64,000 nt of DNA from DAOOVD01 sp035369845 (GTDB taxonomy: Bacteria > Bacillota > Desulfotomaculia > Desulfotomaculales > Pelotomaculaceae): NCBI GenBank assembly GCA_035369845.1, contig DAOOVD010000006.1:4016-68015 (forward strand), written 5' to 3'. A model generated the notes under the pieces. It searched no databases and was not told the DNA's origin. It worked only from the letters and a program-made list of their open reading frames with translations. Positions 1 to 7,956 of the stretch are shown piece after piece. The stretch's first letter is position 1; each line of letters starts with the position of its first letter. A program made the translations under genes and the position numbers.

Positions 1-378
1 GGATGGCCGCAAAAGTTTGAAGCCGAACAGGCTGCTGACAAGGAAAAACCAAGCAAGGAAATTCTCAAGGGGCTGCCGGCTTCTCCAGGCGTCGTGGAGG
101 GAATTGCCAGGTTTGTCACCTCTCCCGCTGAGTTCGACAGCGTCCAAAAAGGGGACATCCTGGTTTGTAAAATGACCAACCCGGCCTGGGTGGTCTGTTT
201 CACGAAGATCGCCGGCCTGGTTACGGATACAGGCGGAGCCCTTTCACACCCCGCTGTTGTTTCAAGGGAATTCGGCATTCCCTGCGTGGTCGGCACCAGG
301 ATCGCCACCAGCGCCATCAGGAGCGGTATGCGGGTGCGGGTAAACGGCAGTGAGGGAACTGTTGAGATTTTAAGCTGA
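1..378 (+). CDS. PEP-utilising mobile (phosphohistidine) domain protein, C-terminal part
   Basis: The reading frame is open from base 1, so only the C-terminal 125 residues are present. They form the swivelling phosphohistidine domain of PEP synthase/pyruvate phosphate dikinase enzymes. The signature GGALSHPAVVSREFG holds the His that carries the phosphoryl group and is followed by IPCVVGT. The next gene encodes the matching ATP-grasp domain, so the enzyme is split, with the mobile-domain subunit upstream. Family knowledge: this two-subunit split is known from phenylphosphate synthase (PpsA/PpsB) of anaerobic phenol degraders, which transfers the beta-phosphate of ATP to phenol. Split pyruvate-water dikinases also exist, so the substrate is open. 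The domain assignment is firm; the phenol role is an inference. Confidence 0.85.
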   Translation, partial: GWPQKFEAEQAADKEKPSKEILKGLPASPGVVEGIARFVTSPAEFDSVQKGDILVCKMTNPAWVVCFTKIAGLVTDTGGALSHPAVVSREFGIPCVVGTRIATSAIRSGMRVRVNGSEGTVEILS

Positions 379-462
379 CCGGCCTTGCCTTTCGAAAGCC
401 TTGTGAGCCGGGTGGTGTGTTATAAAGGTCTAACGCCGCCCGGCCTTCAGTAAATCCGGGGG

Positions 463-1428
463 ATGAATGTAATGACGGTTGCCTTTTTTGGACAACTTGA
501 AAAGAAAATGGTGGAAATGGCCGGAGGAAAAGGGGCAAGCCTGAACGACATGGTTGCCGCCGGTTTTCCTGTGCCGGAGGGGTATGTGGTTTGCGCGGAT
601 ACTTTCAGAGAATTAATCAAAGAAAAAAAGTTGTTCCCCAAGATTTCAGCCCTGCTCGAGAAAACCGATTTAGACAGCCCGTCCGGCTTGGAAAACTGTT
701 CAGGACAGATTAAACAGATGATCATGGAGGCTGAAATGCCGGCCGTCCTCCGGGAAGAAATTATCAAGGCGTATAAACTCCTTTGCCGGGAGGCCGGCGT
801 ATTGCCTGTGGCGGTGAGGTCCAGTTCCACTGCCGAGGATTTGGATGACGCCAGCTTTGCCGGGCAACAGGAAACGTTTCTCTATGTGATCGGGGAAGAT
901 GAGCTTATCCGCAAAGTGAAAGGGTGCTGGGCTTCCCTATATAATTCCCGGGCCATCTTTTACCGGCGGGGAAAAGGATTTAGCGAGGAAAATGTCTCCA
1001 TAGCCGTCGTGGTCCAGCGGATGATTGATTCCGAAAAAGCCGGAGTGATGTTTACCGTCAATCCCATTACCAAACAAAAAGATTCCGTGGTTATCGAAGC
1101 CGTCTGGGGATTGGGCGAGGGCGCGGTTTCCGGGTTGGTGACTCCGGACAGTTATGTAGTGCGCAAAAACAGCTTTGAAATGGAAATGGAGTATATTTCA
1201 ACAAAAGAAATAATGATCGTTCGAAGCGACTCAAAGGGGGGGGTACAGGAAAAAACGGTGCCTCCGGATCTGGAAAATGCAAAAGTCCTGACCGGTGAGG
1301 AAATCAGAACGCTGGTGGAATACGGCCAAAAACTGGAAGATTATTTCGGCAAGCCGCAGGACGTGGAGTGGGCGGTTGAAGATGGAAAAGTTTATTTATT
1401 GCAAAGTCGGCCGGTTACCACTCTTTAA
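463..1428 (+). CDS. PEP/pyruvate-binding (ATP-grasp) domain protein, PpsB-like
   Basis: This 321-aa protein is the N-terminal nucleotide-binding half of PEP synthase as a separate polypeptide. Visible blocks are GGKGASLNDM near residue 25, AVRSSSTAEDL and ASFAGQQETFL around 125-145, and DVEWA...LLQSRPVT at the C terminus, all typical of the PPDK_N family. It would phosphorylate the mobile-domain His of the upstream subunit, 84 bases away. A length near 320 aa fits an isolated domain, not a truncation. GGGGG at 458-462 abuts the ATG at 463, so the in-frame ATG at 472 (spacing 9) may be the true start. Together the two genes resemble phenylphosphate synthase subunits A and B; a split pyruvate-water dikinase is the alternative. 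Confidence 0.85.
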   Translation: MNVMTVAFFGQLEKKMVEMAGGKGASLNDMVAAGFPVPEGYVVCADTFRELIKEKKLFPKISALLEKTDLDSPSGLENCSGQIKQMIMEAEMPAVLREEIIKAYKLLCREAGVLPVAVRSSSTAEDLDDASFAGQQETFLYVIGEDELIRKVKGCWASLYNSRAIFYRRGKGFSEENVSIAVVVQRMIDSEKAGVMFTVNPITKQKDSVVIEAVWGLGEGAVSGLVTPDSYVVRKNSFEMEMEYISTKEIMIVRSDSKGGVQEKTVPPDLENAKVLTGEEIRTLVEYGQKLEDYFGKPQDVEWAVEDGKVYLLQSRPVTTL

Positions 1429-1448
1429 TGAGATAGAGGAGTGAAAGA

Positions 1449-3353
1449 ATGGCAATTCGCAGCGGATACTGGCTAAAGCTCCTGGATATAGACCTGAGCG
1501 CCGGCAAAATTGAGAAAAAACCCATTCCAGAAGAAGTTGCCGAAAAAATGATCGGCGGCAGGGGATTCGTGTCCTGGTTTCACTATTTCAACATTGACCC
1601 TGAAGCTGACCCCCTGGGGCCGGAGAACGCTTTGATTTTTGCCACCGGTCCGCTTACCGGGACGCTGGCGCCTGCTTCAGGCAGGTTTGTAGTGGGCGGG
1701 AAATCCCCTTTAACAGGCATTATGGGTGACGCCAACTGCGGCGGCCAGTGGGGTCCCGAGCTCAAATTCGCCGGCTATGATGTGCTCATTGTCAGGGGGC
1801 GGGCCGGGCGTCCGGCGGTTATAAAGATCGCCGACGACGATGTTGAGATAGAGCCGGCAGAAGCTCTATGGGGAAAGAATACTGAAGAAACCGAAGTTTT
1901 GTTAAGAGAAAAATATAATGACGATTCTTTTCAGGTGGCCTGCATAGGCGTGGCCGGTGAAAACCTGGTACGGTTCGCCGGCATCGTGTGCAATTCGGAG
2001 CATTTGGCCGCCCGGACGGGAATGGGCGCCGTGATGGGCTCCAAGAACCTGAAAGCCATAGCGGTAAAAGGAACAAAGAGCATCCCGCTGTACGATCATC
2101 AGGAGTTCAAAAAGCTCCGGGACGAACTGTGGGGCATCGTCACCGGCGACAGCAGAAGCGGAGAGCACCTGCCGCAATACGGAACCACCAGTCTGGTGGA
2201 TCTGCATAACTCCCTGGGCGGACTGTGCACCAGAAACTGGCAGGGAGCTTATTTTGAAGATTACCGGATGATCAACGGAGATACCTTGAACGAAAAATAT
2301 TTGATCAACACCACTGCCTGCTTCAACTGTCCGTCCAGGTGCGATCGTTACTCTTACGTCTCGGAAGGCGAGTTCAAAGGCACGTATGTCGGCGGGCCGG
2401 AATACTATACGATTCTTTCCTTCGGCAGCAAGCTGGGCAACAATAACCTGGCCTCCATCCTGAAAGCGAACCAGCTCTGCAACCGGTACGGCCTGGATAC
2501 GGGCACCACAGGCGGCATGATCGCCTTTGCCATGGAGTGTTACGAAAAAGGGCTCGTCACCAAAGAGGACGCCGACGGTCTGGAACTGAACTGGGGCAAC
2601 TACCATGCCGTGCTGGAACTAATCCATAATATAGCCGACAGGAAAGGATTCGGCAACATACTGGCCCAGGGTATGGTGAGGGCTGTCGGGAGTATCGGCA
2701 AGGGCGCCGAAAAGTACGCCATCCACATCAAAGGGATGGATCCTCCCACCCTGGACCCCAGGGCGTTGAAAGTTTACAATTTCCGCTATGCCATAGCTTC
2801 CAGGGGAGGCGATCACTTGAGGATTTCCGCCCACGGCGCCTATGAGCTGGATAAAATGCCTGTTGAGGAGGCGGCGGCAAAATTAAAGTTCTGGCAAAAC
2901 ATTGTCACTGTTCCCGATTTGATCGGTGTCTGCAAATTCCCCTATACCTTCTATTCGGAGACCCCCGAAGTCACTTTCAAAAAGGTGCTGGATTTGGTGC
3001 CCGGGTTAATCCGGGCGGCAACGGGAATGGAAATGAACGGGGACAAGCTGATGCGGGCTTCCGAACGGACGGATTTGCTGGAGCGTTCGTTAAACATCCG
3101 GTACGGCCTCAAACCTGCCGACGACGTGTTGCCGGACCGGTTTCTGAAAGAGCCTCTTCCGGCGGGGCCGAAGAAGGGTGCGGTTTACGATATCTTCGAC
3201 GACCTGAAAAAGGCTTATTACAAGTGCGCGAAATGGGATCCGGAGACCGGCGTTCCCGAAGAAGTGTCCTACCGCGAGCTGGAACTGGGGGACGTGGCCC
3301 GGGACTTGAAAAAAAGGGGATATCTTCCCGCGGGTAAGGGGGAGATTCAATGA
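1449..3353 (+). CDS. aor: aldehyde:ferredoxin oxidoreductase (tungsten type)
   Basis: This 634-aa protein has the full AOR family architecture: an N-terminal bis-pterin W/Mo-binding domain (MIGGRGF near residue 32, TGPLTGT, GRFVVGGKSP) and the C-terminal domains. The [4Fe-4S] ligands are CFNCPSRC at residues 291-298 with the fourth Cys at 495 (GVCKF). Such enzymes interconvert aldehydes and carboxylates with ferredoxin as electron partner in the cytoplasm. A Fe-S protein overlaps its end by four bases (ATGA), and a MoaD/ThiS-like sulfur carrier lies downstream in the same cluster, which suits a pterin-cofactor enzyme. The substrate cannot be read from the sequence; an aromatic or short-chain aldehyde is plausible. 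The start has GATAGAGGAGTG upstream. Confidence 0.93.
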   Translation: MAIRSGYWLKLLDIDLSAGKIEKKPIPEEVAEKMIGGRGFVSWFHYFNIDPEADPLGPENALIFATGPLTGTLAPASGRFVVGGKSPLTGIMGDANCGGQWGPELKFAGYDVLIVRGRAGRPAVIKIADDDVEIEPAEALWGKNTEETEVLLREKYNDDSFQVACIGVAGENLVRFAGIVCNSEHLAARTGMGAVMGSKNLKAIAVKGTKSIPLYDHQEFKKLRDELWGIVTGDSRSGEHLPQYGTTSLVDLHNSLGGLCTRNWQGAYFEDYRMINGDTLNEKYLINTTACFNCPSRCDRYSYVSEGEFKGTYVGGPEYYTILSFGSKLGNNNLASILKANQLCNRYGLDTGTTGGMIAFAMECYEKGLVTKEDADGLELNWGNYHAVLELIHNIADRKGFGNILAQGMVRAVGSIGKGAEKYAIHIKGMDPPTLDPRALKVYNFRYAIASRGGDHLRISAHGAYELDKMPVEEAAAKLKFWQNIVTVPDLIGVCKFPYTFYSETPEVTFKKVLDLVPGLIRAATGMEMNGDKLMRASERTDLLERSLNIRYGLKPADDVLPDRFLKEPLPAGPKKGAVYDIFDDLKKAYYKCAKWDPETGVPEEVSYRELELGDVARDLKKRGYLPAGKGEIQ

Positions 3354-3733
3354 AATTGTCTTTCAATAAAGCGGTCTGTTCGGGATGCAGGGTCTGTGAA
3401 ATGATTTGCGCTTATGTTCATTTTCAGGCAAACAACCCCAGAAAAGCCGCCATCAGGATTAAAAACTCGGAAACCCGCGGACGTTATGCGGCTTATTACT
3501 GCAACCAGTGCGGGGCCTGTATGGAGGCCTGCCCCGCCGGGGCGATTCACGAAGAAAACGGGGTATATAGAATTGATCGCGACTTGTGTGCCGGCTGCCA
3601 TGCCTGTGTAGGGGCCTGCAGCCGGGGGCTCATGTATACCGCCGGTGATGAAGATATCCCCGTAAAGTGCGACCTGTGCGGCGAATGTGCCCGGGAATGT
3701 CCTTCTAAGGCGTTGACGCTGGAACAAGTGTGA
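3350..3733 (+). CDS. 4Fe-4S polyferredoxin, electron-transfer partner of AOR
   Basis: This 127-aa cysteine-rich protein has four Cys clusters: CSGCRVCEMIC near residues 10-20, CNQCGACMEACP in the middle, CAGCHACVGAC, and CDLCGECARECP near the end, enough for three to four [4Fe-4S] clusters. The pattern resembles the HycB/NrfC-type Fe-S subunits often encoded beside AOR-family oxidoreductases. The start codon overlaps the aor stop (ATGA), indicating translational coupling and a shared complex. The likely job is carrying electrons between the tungsten enzyme and a ferredoxin or NAD(P)H-linked partner. The exact cluster number needs biochemistry. Confidence 0.9.
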   Translation: MKLSFNKAVCSGCRVCEMICAYVHFQANNPRKAAIRIKNSETRGRYAAYYCNQCGACMEACPAGAIHEENGVYRIDRDLCAGCHACVGACSRGLMYTAGDEDIPVKCDLCGECARECPSKALTLEQV

Positions 3734-3750
3734 TGGAGAGGTGTGGCTGA

Positions 3751-4632
3751 TTGCATCGACGTGTTGTTGAAATGCGGGCGGATATTGCCCGGATCAGGAT
3801 TGACGTGTACAGCGAAAACCCGGCGCAAGGTTTTCTCCAGGATATGGAATTTTTTAATTACCGGCTGGCAGGCGTGGAATTGTTGGAGGAGCAGACCAGA
3901 GAAAAACCTGACTTGATCTGGAACCGGGACAAAGAGAATAAAACCGTAAGCTACCGGGGCGGACAGGTTGTTCTTGAAGGTCCGTGGTATGAAGGGGAGG
4001 TTCAGAAGCTGCTGGTTTCCTTGCTGGCCAGGCGGATGCTTGAAAAAGGGCTGTATCTCTTTCATGCCTCAGCCGTTTTTTACAAGGGCAAGGCCGTTAT
4101 GTTTCTGGGCGGTGAAGGCAACTCCGGGAAAACTATGGCGCAGATCGAAGCCTGCAAGCGGGGCGGTAAAATTATTTCCACGGAAACCATCGTCGCCGAC
4201 CGGGACGGGAACGTCATCATGGGTTCAAAGAACGTGTTTTTAAGGAAGAGGGCCAGGGGGACCGAGCGGATCGACAAGCCGAATCAGGACGAAGGAGTCG
4301 CCAAGTTTTTCGACAAGACTCCCGAATTTGAGATTTACAATGAAAAATCCAATATTGACCTGGTGGTTGTTCCCGACATCGACGGCAACTACTCCACCCT
4401 GGCGGGGCCGATGTCGGATTTTGAAAAGCAGTACCAGACTTTCCACTGCCTGTGCGATTATTTCGGGATGCACCTGCTGCTGGCTCCCGGGTTGCCGATG
4501 CCCTTGTTTGACACGGAAGAACTGCGGCTGAAGAGGGCTGGGTTCATCTCGGACTTTGCCCAAAGACCGTATTACTTTATCAGGGGTAGGAATCCCCAAG
4601 TCATCATTGATGAATTGGACCGGATTATCTAG
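3751..4632 (+). CDS. HPr-kinase-like P-loop protein of unknown role
   Basis: This 293-aa protein starts at TTG 3751 behind GGAGAGG (3735-3741). A Walker A motif GEGNSGKT lies at residues 121-128, preceded by a hydrophobic strand (AVMFLG) and by FHASAV, an arrangement seen in HPr kinase/phosphorylase-like ATPases. No second recognised domain is visible, and no HPr or PTS gene lies nearby. It is embedded between AOR-Fe-S and SDR genes, so a role in the same pathway, such as kinase or cofactor handling, is possible but unproven. HprK-like proteins outside carbon catabolite repression are poorly characterised. The fold assignment is moderate and the function unknown. Confidence 0.6.
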   Translation: MHRRVVEMRADIARIRIDVYSENPAQGFLQDMEFFNYRLAGVELLEEQTREKPDLIWNRDKENKTVSYRGGQVVLEGPWYEGEVQKLLVSLLARRMLEKGLYLFHASAVFYKGKAVMFLGGEGNSGKTMAQIEACKRGGKIISTETIVADRDGNVIMGSKNVFLRKRARGTERIDKPNQDEGVAKFFDKTPEFEIYNEKSNIDLVVVPDIDGNYSTLAGPMSDFEKQYQTFHCLCDYFGMHLLLAPGLPMPLFDTEELRLKRAGFISDFAQRPYYFIRGRNPQVIIDELDRII

Positions 4633-4648
4633 CTGGAGGGAATTTGTT

Positions 4649-5422
4649 TTGAAATACGCAAACATGTTTGACTTAAAAGGAAAAGTGGCGCTGGTAGTTG
4701 GCGGGACCGGCGGCCTGGGCAAGGATATGGCCCTGGGGCTGGCCGAATACGGGGCCGACGTGGTGGTGGCAAGCCGCAACCCCGCAAAAGGACATGATGT
4801 TGTGGAGCAAATCCTCCGCCTGGGCCGGCAGGCCTGGGCGGCCCAGGTGGATATTCTGAACGAGCAGTCCGTTCGCCGGCTGGTTGACGAGATCATTGCC
4901 AAAACGGGGCATATCGATATTCTGGTCAACGCCGCAGGCACGCAGATCTGGCAAAAGGCTGAAGAGTATACCTCAGAAAACTGGGACGCTGTCATGGATA
5001 TGAATTTGAAGGGCACTTTCCTGGTCTGCCGCGAGGTGGGCAGAGAAATGATCCGGCAGGGGGGAGGAAAGATTATCAGCATTTCTTCCGTCCGCAGCAT
5101 GCTCGGCTACCCGGAGAATTACACCGCCTACTGCGCCTCCAAGGGCGGCCTCAACATGTATACCAAGTGTCTGGCGGCCGAATGGGCCAAGTACAATATC
5201 AACGTGAACGCCATTGCGCCCACTTTCATTGAAACTCCTCTGACCAGAGGCATGCTTTCCGATAAAAAGACCTGTAATGCCCTGCTCAACAGGATCCCTC
5301 TAAAAAGGCTCGGCCGGCCCGAAGACCTTGTCGGCGCCTTGATCTACTTCGCGTCTCCCGCTTCCGACTTTATAACAGGCCAGATATTGTTTTGCGACGG
5401 CGGCGTGACGTCAACTCAGTAA
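4649..5422 (+). CDS. SDR-family NAD(P)-dependent oxidoreductase
   Basis: This 257-aa classical short-chain dehydrogenase has the cofactor motif GGTGGLG near residue 16, NAAG in the middle, the catalytic Ser in ISSVRS, and the YCASK Tyr/Lys pair. The chosen start is TTG 4649, eight bases after GGAGGG (4635-4640); a longer frame would overlap the preceding gene by about 75 bases without a better ribosome site. The sequence most resembles gluconate 5-dehydrogenase/KduD-type and ketoacyl-reductase-like SDRs, but substrate cannot be assigned. Its place between the AOR module and a cyclase-family hydrolase suggests oxidation of a hydroxy intermediate or reduction of a keto intermediate in one catabolic pathway. 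Confidence 0.88.
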   Translation: MKYANMFDLKGKVALVVGGTGGLGKDMALGLAEYGADVVVASRNPAKGHDVVEQILRLGRQAWAAQVDILNEQSVRRLVDEIIAKTGHIDILVNAAGTQIWQKAEEYTSENWDAVMDMNLKGTFLVCREVGREMIRQGGGKIISISSVRSMLGYPENYTAYCASKGGLNMYTKCLAAEWAKYNINVNAIAPTFIETPLTRGMLSDKKTCNALLNRIPLKRLGRPEDLVGALIYFASPASDFITGQILFCDGGVTSTQ

Positions 5423-5439
5423 CCGGGGAGGAACGAATA

Positions 5440-6162
5440 ATGGCAAGGAGAATTATCGACCTGAGCATGGAAGTAAGTAACGATATGATTACATTCCCAC
5501 GGGTGGCGAGGACCATCATCGCCCAGTTGGAAAGCCATGAGGAATATGCCGCCAATATGGGCGCCGCCCAGTACGGCGTGACGTCCCTCACGGCTCATTA
5601 TGTGGTGGTCCTGAGCGACCACGCCGGGACCCATATCGATTCCATGCACCACATAGATCCCAAGGCCCCGGGATCCGACCAGATCCCGCTGGAATACTGT
5701 TACGGGGACGGCGTGGTGCTGGATTTCTCGGATAAGCCGGCGGGGTACGCCATCACAGCCGGTGACATAAAATCAGCCTTGCACAAGATAAATTACACGT
5801 TGAAGCCGCTGGATATCGTCTTAATCCGCACCGACGCCGCCAAAAACAACAAAGAAACAAGGTATCTCACCGAACACTGCGGTATGACCCGCGAAGCCAC
5901 ACTGTGGCTGATTGACCGGGGAATCAAGGTCATGGGAATCGACGCCCCCACCTTTGACCCTCCGGTGAAAACAATGTTTGAAACAAAGAAATTCTGGGAA
6001 GCGCACCGGGTGATGAATGAGAAAGAGTACTACCACCTCGAAAACATGGAGAACCTGGATAAAATACCCAGGCCTTACGGTTTTATTGTTTCAGTCCTGC
6101 CGGTGAAATGGAAAAAGACCACCGGGGCGCCCGTGCGGGCTGTGGCGATTATTGAAGAGTAG
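5440..6162 (+). CDS. cyclase-family metal-dependent hydrolase
   Basis: This 240-aa protein starts at ATG 5440 behind GGGGAGGA. It contains the Cyclase family metal signature HAGTHIDSMHHI around residues 63-74, close to the HxGTHxDxPxH consensus of kynurenine formamidase, isatin hydrolase and related Mn/Zn enzymes. The Pro of the consensus is replaced by Met. Members hydrolyse amide or cyclic bonds, and some take part in anaerobic aromatic or heterocycle breakdown. It follows the SDR gene by 17 bases, so co-transcription is likely. The substrate is unknown. Confidence 0.85.
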   Translation: MARRIIDLSMEVSNDMITFPRVARTIIAQLESHEEYAANMGAAQYGVTSLTAHYVVVLSDHAGTHIDSMHHIDPKAPGSDQIPLEYCYGDGVVLDFSDKPAGYAITAGDIKSALHKINYTLKPLDIVLIRTDAAKNNKETRYLTEHCGMTREATLWLIDRGIKVMGIDAPTFDPPVKTMFETKKFWEAHRVMNEKEYYHLENMENLDKIPRPYGFIVSVLPVKWKKTTGAPVRAVAIIEE

Positions 6163-6192
6163 CCGCCCGTAAGAATTATATGTCCATGGGAG

Positions 6193-6453
6193 ATGGTTAA
6201 AATCAGAATCACAGTTTCGGTTCAATTAAACCAGTCCCTGAAAACAATTTATCTGAAGCAGGGCCGGAATATGGAACTGGACCGTGTGGAAATGGAAGAT
6301 GGCCAGTCTCTTGCCGATTTGTACGAAAAAATAGGACTGCGAAATTTTGACGCAGGGTTTGCGGTCATCAACGGCCAGGTCGTCCACGACGCCGCCCATC
6401 CGTTAAAAGACGGGGATAGAGTAGCGCTGTTTCCTCCCCTGGCAGGAGGCTGA
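6193..6453 (+). CDS. MoaD/ThiS-like ubiquitin-fold sulfur carrier
   Basis: This 86-aa protein has the beta-grasp length and the diagnostic C terminus FPPLAGG, where the terminal Gly-Gly becomes a thiocarboxylate in MoaD/ThiS proteins. It lies 30 bases after the cyclase gene in the AOR cluster. AOR enzymes need a dithiolene pterin whose sulfur comes from MoaD, so a dedicated small subunit for the tungsten cofactor is a reasonable inference. A sulfur carrier for another pathway cannot be excluded. The ribosome site before ATG 6193 is close (GGGAG), so the start is less certain than the end. Confidence 0.8.
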   Translation: MVKIRITVSVQLNQSLKTIYLKQGRNMELDRVEMEDGQSLADLYEKIGLRNFDAGFAVINGQVVHDAAHPLKDGDRVALFPPLAGG

Positions 6454-6555
6454 GCGCGGCCGGCTGTTCTGAAGCGCAACGGTAGCTGCGCATGATCCTA
6501 TACCCCCGATCAGGTCGAACTTCGGCAAGGAACCATTTTCACAGGGGGATGTGTG

Positions 6556-7281
6556 ATGAGAATTGCTGTTATGGGAGACATCCACGGCAATATTGAAGCC
6601 TTGAACAGTGTCCTGGAAGAAATCAACGGGCTGGGCGCCGACATGCTGTTTTGCCTTGGTGATCTGGTGGATTTCGGGCCGCGTCCCCATGAGGTGATCA
6701 CTGCCGTCCGGAAGCTCGGTATTCCCACAGTAAAAGGAAATCACGACGACGCGGTGACCGGTTATGACCTTGACAGGTTCATCTTTAAGTCAGCAGAAGA
6801 GAGAAAATATGTAAAAAATTCACTGGACCGCACCGTCCAGGCGCTTACGGAAGATGACATTAGATATTTAAAAATGTTACCTGAACGATTAGAGCTTGAC
6901 CTGAAACGCGCTACGGCGGTTTTTATCCATTCTTTCCCCGATCCGTATCATTATCCGGATCTTGACGAGATAAAACGGTTCCTTGACGCCGGTCCCGCGC
7001 ATTATGTGTTTTACGGGCACAGTCACAAGCCGGCCGTTTATACCCACAACGGGAAAATGGCCATCAATGTCGGCAGCGTGGGAAAGCCGAGACACGGCAA
7101 TGCCATGGCCAGTTACTGTGTTGCCGGGTTTGCCGGAGGCCGGCTGACGGAACTGGCTTTCAGATACCGGCCCTACGACGTGGAGAATGTCTGCCTGGAT
7201 ATAGTCAACCTTGGCTTCCCCCGGGATACTGTTGAAATTCTGAAGGCTGGTGGTTCTTGTGACCAAAGTGAGAAAATTTGA
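6556..7281 (+). CDS. calcineurin-like metallophosphoesterase
   Basis: This 241-aa protein has all metallophosphoesterase motifs in order: GDIHGN near the N terminus, GDLVDFGP around residue 36, GNHDD around 61, HSFPDP in the middle and YGHSHKP around 155. It is full length for the YfcE/MJ0936-like group, which act as phosphodiesterases or phosphatases with two metal ions. ATG 6556 is preferred because GGGGG lies seven bases upstream; a GTG three bases earlier is possible. It is separated from the MoaD-like gene by about 100 bases with no clear terminator. The next gene overlaps its end. The substrate is unknown. Confidence 0.88.
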   Translation: MRIAVMGDIHGNIEALNSVLEEINGLGADMLFCLGDLVDFGPRPHEVITAVRKLGIPTVKGNHDDAVTGYDLDRFIFKSAEERKYVKNSLDRTVQALTEDDIRYLKMLPERLELDLKRATAVFIHSFPDPYHYPDLDEIKRFLDAGPAHYVFYGHSHKPAVYTHNGKMAINVGSVGKPRHGNAMASYCVAGFAGGRLTELAFRYRPYDVENVCLDIVNLGFPRDTVEILKAGGSCDQSEKI

Positions 7282-7906
7282 ATACCCGAAGGCGGAGGCG
7301 GCGCTGCTGCAGGACCTGGAGGAATACCGCAAGTACGCTCTGGAATTGGGCGCCAGCGAAGCTGTGATTATAAAATCCGGTGACTTGATATTCGATCCCC
7401 GGGTCCGCCTGAAGTGTATTTATCCAAAGTGCCGGTGGTATGGCACCAACGCCCACTGTCCGCCCTATGCCCCTGATCCGGAAAGGGTTCAGGCAGCCCT
7501 GGCCCGGTTCAGGTACGGGATTCTTTACCGCATCCGGGTGCCGGCCGAAGATTTTACCGGCAGCTACAACGATCCGGGCGGCAGGAGCAGGCCGGCCAAA
7601 TGGCAGAAGCTGAACTGCCAGATCGCTTCGCTGGTCGAAGCGCGGGCGTTCTATGACGGGTACTGTTTGGCCCTGGGGTTTGCCGGCGGTCCCTGCAAGA
7701 GCATTTTTTGTCCTGAAGGCCGGTGTGCCGCCATCATACCCGGCCAGGGCTGCCGGGCGGCCACCAGGGCCAGGAGTTCGCTGGAAGGTGCGGGGATTTA
7801 CGCTTTTGCCATGGCCGCCAGGGCGGGCTGGGACATATACCCCTGTGGGCCGAACACCGGGGAGGTCCCTTTCGGCAGCGCCCTGGGTCTGGTGATGATC
7901 GATTAA
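7259..7906 (+). CDS. DUF2284 cysteine-rich metal-binding protein
   Basis: This 215-aa protein matches the DUF2284 'predicted metal-binding' pattern: KCIYPKCRWYG then HCPPYAP in the first third, and GGPCKSIFCPEGRC with GQGC later. The Cys spacing suggests an Fe-S cluster or mononuclear metal centre. Such proteins occur next to corrinoid, methyltransferase and redox genes in anaerobes, but no function has been shown. The start is either GTG 7250 or GTG 7259; both overlap the phosphoesterase gene, which implies coupling. I use 7259. Relation to the following dehydrogenase operon is unclear. Confidence 0.75.
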   Translation: MTKVRKFEYPKAEAALLQDLEEYRKYALELGASEAVIIKSGDLIFDPRVRLKCIYPKCRWYGTNAHCPPYAPDPERVQAALARFRYGILYRIRVPAEDFTGSYNDPGGRSRPAKWQKLNCQIASLVEARAFYDGYCLALGFAGGPCKSIFCPEGRCAAIIPGQGCRAATRARSSLEGAGIYAFAMAARAGWDIYPCGPNTGEVPFGSALGLVMID

Positions 7907-7956
7907 CCCCTTAAATGAGTAAAGCAGGCCACAGCTTGATTGGGAGGGAAGCGACA

